Of a stretch of DNA of 22,766 bases, positions 7,447-15,647 are shown piece by piece. Position numbers and translations under genes: made by a program. The stretch comes from JANPLN01 sp043757265. GTDB lineage: Bacteria > Bdellovibrionota > Bdellovibrionia > Bdellovibrionales > JAGQZY01. The notes beneath the pieces were generated by a model, which saw nothing but the letters and a program-made list of their open reading frames with translations, made no database searches and was not told where the DNA came from. Position 1 is the stretch's first letter. Every line of letters starts with the position of its first letter. The DNA lies in the NCBI GenBank assembly GCA_043757265.1, contig JAYUQP010000101.1:1-22766 (forward strand), written 5' to 3'.

Positions 7447-7497
7447 CCCCTATTTTTACTAGTGAGTGTCGTCGTTTGGCAAGTCATTTGGCAACGC

Positions 7498-7526
7498 GAG
7501 ATTCTTCGTTTCGCTCAGAACGACGG
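7498..7526. repeat. Half copy of an interspersed palindromic element
   Basis: GATTCTTCGTTTCGCTCAGA and the flanking CGACGG match the right arm of a palindromic repeat whose general form is CCTTCGCTTCGCTCAGGATG; a two-armed copy lies at 14698-14773. The left arm is not evident here. A nearby TTTGGCAA doublet (7475-7493) is a second small direct repeat. The gap 7447-7571 otherwise holds nothing I recognise. Confidence 0.55.
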
Positions 7527-7571
7527 TGTAATGCCCGAATCCAAAGCCCACACAGTTGATGAGCAAACCCG

Positions 7572-7949
7572 CTAGTGTTTACAATAGGTTTTATTAACAC
7601 AGTCTTCAGCAAATAAGATCTTTCGCTCAGACGATGGGACATCACCGCGAATTTTAATATAGCCCTGCACACGAGCCTGCAGACACGCTCGGGCAGTGCG
7701 TTCGAACGCTTCTTCGCGCGATGTGCCGCGGAATTTCATTTTGCCAACATCCGCAGACTCAAACACACACGTTGGTGGTTCGCTGGAGCTCACAGATCTG
7801 TTATTTGGCAGCTCGCTCGGGCTCACTGACCTGTCGTTTGGCAGTTCGGTTGGGCTCACTGACTTGTCTTCATGTTGTGGAACCGCGATAGCCGAAATCG
7901 TAATCGACATTATAAATGACATCGTTAATAGTAATAATAGCGTTTTCAT
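7572..7949 (-). CDS. Small secreted Cys-rich protein with 11-residue repeats
   Basis: 125 residues; ATG 7949 is preceded by GGGGTGA. A signal peptide (Lys2, long hydrophobic core, AIA-V near residue 22) is followed by three 11-residue repeats of the form (D/N)(K/R)SVSxxELPN at ~28-59, then a compact C-terminal domain of ~65 residues with four Cys (61, 88, 116 and 123), presumably two disulphides. The domain contains MKFRGTSREEAFERT and KILFAEDCVNKTYC, which look conserved rather than random. It is probably a periplasmic or secreted protein; I know no function. The 33-bp DNA repeats are mostly intact and may vary between strains. Confidence 0.72.
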   Translation of the reverse strand: MKTLLLLLTMSFIMSITISAIAVPQHEDKSVSPTELPNDRSVSPSELPNNRSVSSSEPPTCVFESADVGKMKFRGTSREEAFERTARACLQARVQGYIKIRGDVPSSERKILFAEDCVNKTYCKH

Positions 7950-8106
7950 AAATCACCCCTTGCCTACAGTTAAAGCAAAGGGGGTGCCAAAACAGCTTCA
8001 AATTTATCTCATAAGCTATTGAAATATCTAAATAAAAATAGTGCTCCAGAGTGAGACAAGCTGTAGCTGAGCACGTTGAGCAGCCGGTGACTAAAAAGTG
8101 TTCATT

Positions 8107-8158
8107 TAGCTACCGGAGACATAGCTTACATTTTCTAGCTACCGGAGACATAGCTTAC
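8107..8158. repeat. Two 23-bp direct repeats, possible IS scar
   Basis: An identical 23-bp segment containing CTACCGGAGACATAGC lies at 8107-8129 and 8136-8158, 29 bp apart. Doubled sequences of this sort (on the minus strand, CTATGTCTCCGGTAGC) resemble what I recall of terminal regions of IS481-type elements, but no transposase frame is present nearby, so this would be only a remnant. The rest of 7950-8185 has no gene; frames there are short and lack ribosome sites. It lies just downstream of the VWA gene's stop. Confidence 0.45.
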
Positions 8159-8185
8159 CTTTGCAAGAAACCTTTTAAAGACTAT

Positions 8186-11100
8186 TTATTCGGTCATCCA
8201 TTTAAGAATGCGGTCTCGTTGATTTACACTAAGGTAACTGAGCAGGTCTTTTTGCGAAAGTTCGGTTTGAGTGCCGGCGATATCGATAAAATTCTCCCAG
8301 GCTTCAAGTTTGCCAAAGCGCGACCAGTTTTTGCCAGTGGCACCGACCACCGTATCAACAAACAAATCGTACATTGGCGTTAGATCATTTGTTTCGGTTG
8401 AAAGTGCCAGTGCCTTTAATTGATGGGCCCAGCGTTCGAGTCGCATTCCTGCATTTCTATCGCGGCTTGAGCGCTCGTTTGCAATAGCCATCATGCGGCC
8501 CCGCGCTCTATCTACGAGTAGATCAGAAACTATTGAAGTGTTGGTCTTGTCAAAATATTTCGCTGATTGTATCAGCTCCTCGATTTCATTCTTAGGGTTG
8601 AGGAGTCGTTGGATTTCCTCGTAGGGAATATGTTGATGGGAAACTTTGCCGACATTTCCTTCGCTGTTTACGGCATATTTATTCACCATTTTACTAACAT
8701 CCGCATTCCAATCACCAAAGGTAACAGCATTAAGGGCAAGATCCACTGAGCTATCGATTTTCGACGCCGCTTCTTCAAGCTGAGCAAAATCAATTTTGGC
8801 AATGGCGTCTGTTAAAAGAAGAATATTGGCCCGTTCTAAATCTCCGCCATTCTTTTGATGTTCGGCGATCAGTTCGTAGGCCTTGACCATCCCTTGGGTG
8901 ATACTATCATCGCCGCTGGATCCTAATGGATGCGCACGCAAATCATCGAAAAACTGCTGTGCCTGAGCAAGACTTGTAAGCACTTTGGGTTCATGAGGTC
9001 TTGCATCAAAAGGAATAAGGTAAACTGTGTGCTCTCCCTCGCCCTGCGCAACCTCGCGCTGACTACGATCCAAGAATGCGTTGACCAGAGCATTTCGCAG
9101 GTCTTGTTTATTTTGCAACGTCATTGAACCGCTGATGTCATAGAGGACAATGCTGGCACGTTTGGGATAGGGTTTGCGCGGATCCATTTTTTTTATTTTT
9201 TCGGGGTAAGCAAATTTTAACATATCGCCGGCAAGCAGGCGTATCAATTCGAGGTCTGACGAAAATCCTTCTTTGACGGCATGGACAATATCGTCGAAAT
9301 CTTCAAGCTTTTCTAATTTCCGATCAGACTCGTTGATGGGAATATATGGGCCTTCAAATTTATCGAAAGAGCGAGGTTTAAATAGATCGTTAAATAGAAT
9401 ATCCACGAAAGGTTTTAATCTGTTGTAGACAACAAGATCGTTTAATTTTCCATTTTTTAAGTCTTGGACAAGCTTGGTCGCATCGATCTGTTGTGATCGA
9501 GAGGTTGGCGGGTAGTTTTCGTCGACAACTTTTCGCGAAAGCGGTCCCGCCAAAAGATCGCGAAAGGTTTCACCAATAGCTTCGTTATTGGTCGATCCTA
9601 AACTTGCTTCTAGTTGATTTAAAATTTCGTTAATTGTTTGCAGCGCGCGCTCTTCGCCACTTTCTAAATTGTTGGCGTCGTTTTTGGCTTCAAATAGAGT
9701 TTTTAGATATCGAATTCTTCGGAGGAATTCAACTTTTGCAGATCCACTAGATAAGGACGTGGCGAGATCCTCGATGTCTTTATATTCCACAGCCAGAAGG
9801 CGAAGTTTATCGGCAAGTTCGTTAGCGCGGGCAATCTTTTGTTGCAGGATATGCGCTTGATGGGGATTGTTCACGGCGAGGGATTGGCACAAGGATGAAA
9901 AATCTGTCACCATTCGCATAAATTGTGAACTGTTTTGGTATTGATTCAAAATTTGCGACCAAATTGAATCGAGTAGCTGATCTAAGTTCCGCACGAGATC
10001 TGGTTTTTTTGGAGACTTACGATCTTCTTTTTTACGATCTTTTGGTTTTTCCCCACTTTCGGGCTTTGATTTGTCATTTTTTGTGTTTTCGGCAAGAGAT
10101 TCCAACTTCTCCCGATCGATTTTCGAAAATTCCTCAGCCGAATTGATGCGTTCTTTTTGATTTGTCTTCAGCTGTTCGAGGAAGGCGCTCAATTCTCCCA
10201 TCAAATCCTTAAAGCCAGTGGCGCCTCCTTCATTTTGTCCGTCGGAGCCATCTTTTTGCGAGCCATTCTGCGACCGAGTCTCCTCAGCGCCAAGACCGTT
10301 ACTTTCGCGCCGCTCGCCTTTGCCATCTGGAGGTGCTTCGTCAGTTTTACCTTCTTGCGGTTTGTTTCCTTGTATTCTCCCGTCACCTTGTCCTTCTTGC
10401 GGCTTGGGTTCTCCTTGTCCTTCTTGCGGTTTGCCTTCACCTTGTCCTTCTTGCGGTTTGCCTTCACCTTGTCCTTCTTGCGGCTTGGGTTCTCCTTGTC
10501 CTTCTTGCGGCTTACTATCGTTTTTATTTTCTTCCTGTGTTTCGCTCTTCTCCGAATTTTTGTCGTTCCATTCTTCAAGCGCTTTTTTATATGCTTCCTC
10601 AAAAAGGGAGCGGGGAGGAGTCGTTGTGTTTGTGGGTTCTTTTGTTTCACCTGCAGGTTCCGGTGGTTTGGAATTTTGCTCCCGATTGCGTTCTTGCGCT
10701 TCGTCAGCCATTTTTTGCAAGCGTTCTTCCAGCGCATCCCGGGCCTCACGATTTTCGGAGAGCGGGGTATCTTTGCTTTGCGTCTGATCAGATGGCAGAT
10801 CTTCGCTGTTTTTTAATTGCTCCATTATTTTTTGAGCCGTTTGTTCTTGTAAGTCGCGAACGTCCTGCTCGCTCAACGTATCCACGTCGTCGCGGTCTAC
10901 TGGGCGCTGTTTTTGTTGGCTGAGTTGCTCTGCCATTTCCTGCGCTAATTCATCGAGACCTAAGCTTTTTTTGCCGGTAGGTGGCTGTTGTCGTCGCTCA
11001 ACAGGCTCTTTGGTGGGCAAAGAGGGCTCTTCGGCATCTTGCGGCTCCTTAGCAAGCTCCTTGGCCTTTTGCGAAAGCTTTTGTAGCTTTGATAAAAGGA

Positions 11101-11506
11101 GACGATAACCTTCCAACGCTTTTCGCACCGGGGGTAGCGACGAATTTTGCTCGGTCAAAATTTGCCGAGCATCGTCCGAAAGCCTGCGACCCAGGCTCTC
11201 AACTAGAGTTTGAGCAACCCATGGGTCCACTTGCCCATTGTCCAATGCTTTCTCGATGTCTCTTATTCGAGCATGGGGATCTCGCAAAGAAGAAATATCG
11301 TTGAGGAGCGAATCAATACTTTTTTGCAAATTCGAATAATCTAAAAAATAGGGATTGAGTTTTTTGATCGCATCGATCACGTCCTGCCCTTGATCTAAAT
11401 CAGCCTCTGATTTTTGAAAAACAGAAAACAAAGTGGTGCACTTGTCCACCGCATGTGCACCCCAAGGACTGAGAAGAATAAGAAGAAAACTCAAAATAAT
11501 TTTCAC
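8186..11506 (-). CDS. Exported VWA-domain protein, partner of the MoxR ATPase
   Basis: 1106 residues from a GTG start at 11506; no clear ribosome site, but the upstream ATPase gene stops 3 bp earlier, so translation is probably coupled. Residues 1-19 are a signal peptide (GAHA-V cleavage). Residues ~20-145 look helical. Residues ~150-510 are very charged, Gln/Glu/Lys-rich and low complexity, with five 9-residue KPQEGQGE(P/G) repeats. A helical region follows, then a VWA domain (~783-960) with a complete metal-ion site: DISGS (Asp790, Ser792, Ser794), a Thr in DSITQG and the Asp of LLLTDA. The C-terminal ~140 residues are helical. VWA proteins paired with MoxR ATPases act in assembly or remodelling of protein complexes. 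Here the VWA part appears to be extracytoplasmic; the client is unknown. Confidence 0.85.
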   Translation of the reverse strand: MKIILSFLLILLSPWGAHAVDKCTTLFSVFQKSEADLDQGQDVIDAIKKLNPYFLDYSNLQKSIDSLLNDISSLRDPHARIRDIEKALDNGQVDPWVAQTLVESLGRRLSDDARQILTEQNSSLPPVRKALEGYRLLLSKLQKLSQKAKELAKEPQDAEEPSLPTKEPVERRQQPPTGKKSLGLDELAQEMAEQLSQQKQRPVDRDDVDTLSEQDVRDLQEQTAQKIMEQLKNSEDLPSDQTQSKDTPLSENREARDALEERLQKMADEAQERNREQNSKPPEPAGETKEPTNTTTPPRSLFEEAYKKALEEWNDKNSEKSETQEENKNDSKPQEGQGEPKPQEGQGEGKPQEGQGEGKPQEGQGEPKPQEGQGDGRIQGNKPQEGKTDEAPPDGKGERRESNGLGAEETRSQNGSQKDGSDGQNEGGATGFKDLMGELSAFLEQLKTNQKERINSAEEFSKIDREKLESLAENTKNDKSKPESGEKPKDRKKEDRKSPKKPDLVRNLDQLLDSIWSQILNQYQNSSQFMRMVTDFSSLCQSLAVNNPHQAHILQQKIARANELADKLRLLAVEYKDIEDLATSLSSGSAKVEFLRRIRYLKTLFEAKNDANNLESGEERALQTINEILNQLEASLGSTNNEAIGETFRDLLAGPLSRKVVDENYPPTSRSQQIDATKLVQDLKNGKLNDLVVYNRLKPFVDILFNDLFKPRSFDKFEGPYIPINESDRKLEKLEDFDDIVHAVKEGFSSDLELIRLLAGDMLKFAYPEKIKKMDPRKPYPKRASIVLYDISGSMTLQNKQDLRNALVNAFLDRSQREVAQGEGEHTVYLIPFDARPHEPKVLTSLAQAQQFFDDLRAHPLGSSGDDSITQGMVKAYELIAEHQKNGGDLERANILLLTDAIAKIDFAQLEEAASKIDSSVDLALNAVTFGDWNADVSKMVNKYAVNSEGNVGKVSHQHIPYEEIQRLLNPKNEIEELIQSAKYFDKTNTSIVSDLLVDRARGRMMAIANERSSRDRNAGMRLERWAHQLKALALSTETNDLTPMYDLFVDTVVGATGKNWSRFGKLEAWENFIDIAGTQTELSQKDLLSYLSVNQRDRILKWMTE
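10392..10513. repeat. 27-bp tandem repeats inside the VWA gene
   Basis: CCTTCTTGCGG recurs at 10392, 10419, 10446, 10473 and 10500, an exact 27-bp period. On the minus strand this encodes KPQEGQGE followed by Pro or Gly, nine residues per unit. A diverged half unit lies near 10352. The array is in frame, so copy-number change would only lengthen or shorten a flexible linker. Confidence 0.9.
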
Positions 11507-11509
11507 GGT

Positions 11510-14320
11510 TTATTTTTCGTTTTGTAAAGCGGATTCGGCATCCCGTTTTTTTATAAGAGCTTCAATGGTTGATCGAGGTTGTGATTTAAGCTTCAAAAGT
11601 CTAATGCCGGGATTTCCTGCTTGATCCACGTATTTAACTAAAAGTGTTTCACTGTCCACCCAAAATATCTCTGTAACAGTTTTAGAGCCGGTATCAAGCT
11701 GCAAGGGGTTTTCATTTTTGATAAATTCCTGCGCTTTGATATCGTAAACTTGGAGCGTTCCGTTTTGTTCTCTAACAACCAGATACCCTTCGTTCTGGGG
11801 AAAATAAATATCCAAATTAGTTGCTAATGGTTTTCCCGTTGAATGGGTAATTGTAATCGGTTGGGCTAAAGGATCGTTCTCGATTTTTGTTGAGTCTTTT
11901 GTATTTTGCAAATTTAAATTAAGCGGAATGATGTCGTTGCCAGATCGAACATAAACCAAACCTTTTTGATCAGAACCGTTCGCCACAAAGAGAGGATTTT
12001 CAGATCTAGCGCGTGCGCCAGGTAGTGTGTGTTGCCAGGCGATATTAACGTTTGTGTCTGTTGAAATATTTAAATGCGACCATAATAAATTAGCCTGAGA
12101 TGGCTCATTGATCACCAAGTAAAATTCGTCAGCGCCCACTTGAATAATTTTGCTACTCAGTGTTTGCGAGGTAAAGTATTGCAAATTAGCACTTTTGAAA
12201 ACGTCAGTTTTTCCCGTTTTAATATGAACCCGACGAAGCTCCTGCGTGGATGAACTAATCGCCCACATCTGTTCTTTGTTTTTATCCAAGAAAACTTCGT
12301 TGGAGTTCTTAAGGAGGAAAGTCTTCATCACTTTTAAATCGGGAAGGCCCACGATTTGAGCCACACCGGTGTGGTCAGAAATCAATAGCGTCGTTTCATC
12401 AATTTTTTCAAAAATTTTCGTTGAGTCCGACATCAATAAATCGCGAAGGACGGAATCTGCTACATCCTTGTACTCAATTGCTAAAGTGGTCCCATCCCGT
12501 TTGATCACGTATCCAGTTTCTCCACTCTCAAAAGCGTACACATCTTCGCCTGATTTGAGATATCGCATTTTTTCGTGTACAAAAAACTTGTTGCCGGTAG
12601 GTAAGTCTGTTTTGTTAATTGGAAAGTCTGCAAGGGTCAAAAAGGAATTGGATATATCTTTCAGAGCCTCTAACCCCTGGTGGGCAAGATACTGATCAAT
12701 CTTTTTATCCAACTCGGCACGTTTTTGTTTGGCTACAAGCTCCCGAGCTTGGCGCTCAATTTCTTCTCTTTGTTTTTTTTCTGCCAACCGTTGCTGTTCA
12801 AAAGCTTCTCGCTGAGCTGCTTCAATTTCGAGAACCTTTTTTTGCACTACATTTTCAAAATCAGACCCTGCAATCTGTCGAAGTTTTTGCTCCACATATG
12901 TTGCAACCACGGCATAGCCGATCTCTCGGCCCGACATGTCTGCCTGAATCTCCTGACGGCTGGCTTCGCGGGTTTCAATCCATATCTTCACGAGATTTAG
13001 AATCATCGCTTGCTTTTGTTCCTTGGTTTGAGACGTGAGTACACTGTGTTCCAGATCTTCCAGGGCGTATTTATAAATGACATCATTGGTTTCCGAAGAA
13101 ATTTCTCGATAAATATCTTCAAACATTTTTGATTCTTCGATGATCGTTGACAGCTGGCTTCGTTCATAGGGATTCGAAGTCCGTTCGAGCATGGCAAGTA
13201 CAAAGCTCTGCTCTGGTCCGCTCAAAACAAAAAAGTCTTTTAACATCTTAATGTCTTCGATAGTTGTAGTGAGCGGCCGCGTACCCCCTGAAAGAACCCA
13301 ATCGTGCACAACAAAAGCTTTCAAAATCCCTGCAGCTTTAAACAACGTGCGCGGGGAATGATATTTTGTGGCCCGGTAAGGTGGATTTGGATTTTCGCCC
13401 TGTTGAAGTCGCTTTCGGTAGTTTTTAAGCTCCGCCTGTTCCATAGCTTCTGTTTGTGATTTCATACGAAACGACAAAAGCGATAAAAACTGTCCCACAT
13501 CTTGGGTAATTTCGACGTCCTTAACTAAAGTGCGCAGCATTTCTAAATCGTCAAAGGTGAGTTTGGGTAACGGTTTACGATCTTTTTTCGAAGAGTTGAT
13601 TAGTCGATTGTAGCTAGAAGAAAGATGAAACTCACCTGGAACATAGATGTTAAAACTAAAACGATCTAAAAGTGCTTTAGGTCCCTGATCGCCAGCTTTA
13701 TCGTAAACTTCGTCCAAGTATCGGTTGGTGGCGCCTATAACGGTTTCGATATTCCCCGAAACGATTTCTGTTCCCTGAGCGTGTTGGCGCTCGGCGAGAA
13801 GGCCTAATATGTTTCTTTGAGCATTTGCTCGAGCATCAAAAATCTCATCAATAAAAACATTTCTCGAAAACAGCATACCTTGATCATACTCACGCACGAT
13901 TTTTCCGGACTCAAAAATTTCTTTGGGGTTTATCGGGCCGTGCGTTTCCGACATAGAAGTTTCGGGGGTCATTTGAATACGGTAATAGGATTTTTCGCCT
14001 GTAGCTTTTTCGGTAATCCCACCTAATACCATATCTGCCACCATGGATTTTGCGTTCCCTGGAGGCCCCATTAATAAAACGTGTTCCTGCGCTATCAATG
14101 CGACTTGAATTAAGTGCAGCACTTCCTGGCGTTCAACAAGAGTTTCATTGAGGGCAGTAAAGTAATCGCGAAATCGCGCTGCCGATTCGAGAGGTGATAG
14201 CAATACTGGTGGTGACGCCAAAAACATACTGTCGCAGCGCACACCATTGGCACTGGCCGCAAGTGGATTGAATAACTGTAGTGTAAAAAATAAAACCCCA
14301 AAACTTAAAGTCTGCCCCAT
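11510..14320 (-). CDS. MoxR-type AAA+ ATPase with signal peptide and propeller-like tail
   Basis: 936 residues; ATG 14320 has AGGGG about five bases upstream. The AAA+ core (~50-330) is of the MoxR/RavA type: Walker A GPPGNAKS at 85-92 (Lys91), Walker B NVFIDEI at 154-160 (Asp158, Glu159), sensor 1 GATNR at 196-200 and an arginine-finger candidate LLDRF (Arg220). All catalytic residues are present. Residues ~485-545 are a Glu/Gln/Lys/Arg-rich coiled coil; ~570-925 alternate short beta-strand-like segments resembling a beta-propeller. Oddly, residues 1-25 look like a signal peptide (hydrophobic core, AASA-N), although there is no positive charge before the core. The core could instead act as a membrane anchor. 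The VWA gene follows after 3 bp; the two surely work together. Confidence 0.88.
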   Translation of the reverse strand: MGQTLSFGVLFFTLQLFNPLAASANGVRCDSMFLASPPVLLSPLESAARFRDYFTALNETLVERQEVLHLIQVALIAQEHVLLMGPPGNAKSMVADMVLGGITEKATGEKSYYRIQMTPETSMSETHGPINPKEIFESGKIVREYDQGMLFSRNVFIDEIFDARANAQRNILGLLAERQHAQGTEIVSGNIETVIGATNRYLDEVYDKAGDQGPKALLDRFSFNIYVPGEFHLSSSYNRLINSSKKDRKPLPKLTFDDLEMLRTLVKDVEITQDVGQFLSLLSFRMKSQTEAMEQAELKNYRKRLQQGENPNPPYRATKYHSPRTLFKAAGILKAFVVHDWVLSGGTRPLTTTIEDIKMLKDFFVLSGPEQSFVLAMLERTSNPYERSQLSTIIEESKMFEDIYREISSETNDVIYKYALEDLEHSVLTSQTKEQKQAMILNLVKIWIETREASRQEIQADMSGREIGYAVVATYVEQKLRQIAGSDFENVVQKKVLEIEAAQREAFEQQRLAEKKQREEIERQARELVAKQKRAELDKKIDQYLAHQGLEALKDISNSFLTLADFPINKTDLPTGNKFFVHEKMRYLKSGEDVYAFESGETGYVIKRDGTTLAIEYKDVADSVLRDLLMSDSTKIFEKIDETTLLISDHTGVAQIVGLPDLKVMKTFLLKNSNEVFLDKNKEQMWAISSSTQELRRVHIKTGKTDVFKSANLQYFTSQTLSSKIIQVGADEFYLVINEPSQANLLWSHLNISTDTNVNIAWQHTLPGARARSENPLFVANGSDQKGLVYVRSGNDIIPLNLNLQNTKDSTKIENDPLAQPITITHSTGKPLATNLDIYFPQNEGYLVVREQNGTLQVYDIKAQEFIKNENPLQLDTGSKTVTEIFWVDSETLLVKYVDQAGNPGIRLLKLKSQPRSTIEALIKKRDAESALQNEK

Positions 14321-14584
14321 AAAAACCCCTTTTTAACTTTTTGTTTCATTGGGGGTGGTGCTTGAGATCGAAAAAAGTGTCAAAGTGGCATCTTTACCGG
14401 AAAAAATTTATATACCGAATTGTAATTGAAGGTACGCATCATAGAACTCTCAGAAATTGAACCACATAGGAATCTCGTCGAGTTTTTGCATATTTAGGGG
14501 CAAAACCTTGTAAAGATTAGTGCGTCAGAATTGGTTAGATATTTTTTTTCTTAGAAAAATTTCTAAAAGATATACTTTGCTTTT

Positions 14585-14634
14585 TGTGCGTAGACTTTTC
14601 TCTGCGAAATTAATTTGCTTAATTTCTACGCACA
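14585..14634. repeat. Long hairpin between genes
   Basis: TGTGCGTAGA (14585-14594) and TCTACGCACA (14625-14634) pair perfectly around a 30-nt loop. The loop contains a second palindrome, AAATTAATTT flanked by GC, so the whole can fold as a long interrupted stem. There is no T-run on either side, so it is probably not a simple terminator. Confidence 0.6.
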
Positions 14635-14697
14635 GATATTTGCAAAAAAGTTAACCGAATTACTCAATTACATGATCCCTTAGCAAAGCAATAGGCA

Positions 14698-14773
14698 GTC
14701 ATCTTGAGTAAAGCGAAGGATCTATGCAGTGGTCAGCACGGATGCGAGATCCTTCGCATGTGCTCAGGACGAC
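14698..14773. repeat. Two-armed interspersed palindromic element
   Basis: The left arm, 14698-14723, contains AAGCGAAGGATCT; the right arm, 14747-14773, contains AGATCCTTCGC. The arms are imperfectly complementary over ~26 bp, with 23 nt between. The sequence type (CTTCGCTTCGCTCAGGATGA) is a common intergenic palindrome in many bacterial genomes and matches the half copy at 7498-7526. It lies just downstream of the gene ending at 14819. Confidence 0.65.
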
Positions 14774-14818
14774 GGAGTGGTTTGGATCGCAGTTAAGGGG
14801 TTCTATCATTAGACGCGA

Positions 14819-15520
14819 TTATTGTTCGTGGTGGCCATGGGTGTGCACATCAAGTTCGATTGCAATGCGAACCGTGCCCACGTCGTTTGCTGTATAAGCG
14901 TTAAAAGCGTCGCTAACAAGAGAGTCTTTATCCATCTTCATAGCCCATACGGTGTACTTTCCTTTCCACAACCACGCGATCATGTTTGGAGATTGAACGT
15001 GCGCAGGCGGAAGGGGGCCAAAGGTGTCTTTGATGATTTGCGCGGCGGTACGGAGTGAATCCTTGTTTGGTGGAATTTCAAATGACATGTGCTGCAAAAA
15101 AAGCTTTTGTTTGCCGCCTGAAAAATACTGCGCATGAAAGTATCGAGTGCCCAAAAGGGGTTTATCGGTGCGAACAATGGACAGCGTGCCGGTGTCGGGG
15201 TTGGAATCCTGATAAAGATTTGGCTGCAAATTGAGCGCTTGCAGTCGATCCAATGTGAGCTGAAGAGAAGGTTGAAGTGCGGCTATTTTTAATGTTTGGG
15301 TCATTAGTTGAATATTTTTTATATTTAGCGAAAGAGGTTTTCGTTTTGCAAGTGCAGTGTCCGAAGTCGTTCGTGCATAGCTTTGTGTTTGCAGCTGCGA
15401 CGGGTCGGGCTGGGCGACGGCATGATGATTTGATATTTTGTGTTCTTTTTGTTTTAACCAATAAACAAAAAACACGAGTCCTAGTATTGCGATTAGTAGT
15501 GGCCATCGTTTTTGTATCAT
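14819..15520 (-). CDS. Membrane-anchored protein of unknown function
   Basis: 233 residues; ATG 15520 is preceded by AAGGGACG. One hydrophobic segment at ~6-22 after KR suggests an N-terminal anchor with the rest outside the cytoplasm. Residues ~30-60 are a polar linker. The remainder is a mixed alpha/beta domain with no motif I recognise; it has LSIVRTDKP, RYFHAQYFSGGKQKLF and WLWKGKYTVWAMK, and ends in a His-rich tail (VHTHGHH) that might bind metal. It follows the M23-fold gene on the same strand with a 127-bp gap, so it may be co-transcribed and act in the same envelope process. Function not assigned. Confidence 0.75.
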   Translation of the reverse strand: MIQKRWPLLIAILGLVFFVYWLKQKEHKISNHHAVAQPDPSQLQTQSYARTTSDTALAKRKPLSLNIKNIQLMTQTLKIAALQPSLQLTLDRLQALNLQPNLYQDSNPDTGTLSIVRTDKPLLGTRYFHAQYFSGGKQKLFLQHMSFEIPPNKDSLRTAAQIIKDTFGPLPPAHVQSPNMIAWLWKGKYTVWAMKMDKDSLVSDAFNAYTANDVGTVRIAIELDVHTHGHHEQ

Positions 15521-15596
15521 GTTCGTCCCTTGCTATTTAAACTTTGTCATTATCATTAGCTATCTTAGTTTTTCTGCCTTCATTTTCTGCTGTCTA

Positions 15597-15646
15597 TTGT
15601 TTTGTCGCTTTCAGCATCGGCTACTTTTTGTTTTGTCGCTTTCAGC
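15597..15646. repeat. Pair of 19-bp direct repeats
   Basis: TTGTTTTGTCGCTTTCAGC occurs at 15597-15615 and 15628-15646, 31 bp apart. The right copy begins two bases beyond the stop codon of the M23-fold gene. It has no obvious hairpin; possibly the product of a local duplication. Confidence 0.7.
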
Positions 15647-15647
15647 G

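Larger units (their letters stand above)
14321..14818. other. 498-bp gene-free region rich in inverted repeats
   Basis: This region lies upstream of the ATPase gene. No frame looks coding. It holds TTAGAAA/TTTCTAA (14551-14566, 2-nt loop), a 10-bp perfect inverted repeat at 14585-14594 and 14625-14634, and the palindromic element at 14698-14773. TATATA at 14409-14414 could be part of a promoter for the ATPase operon, but no good -35 box is seen. A structured leader or small RNA is possible. Confidence 0.5.

Noticed and set aside
8051..8383. 110-residue plus-strand frame over the direct repeats
   Set aside because: Its first part translates the 23-bp repeats and the rest lies opposite the VWA gene's 3' end.
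10157..10923. Long repeat-rich open frames opposite the VWA gene
   Set aside because: They mirror the 27-bp coding repeats and the low-complexity region; no ribosome sites or domains.
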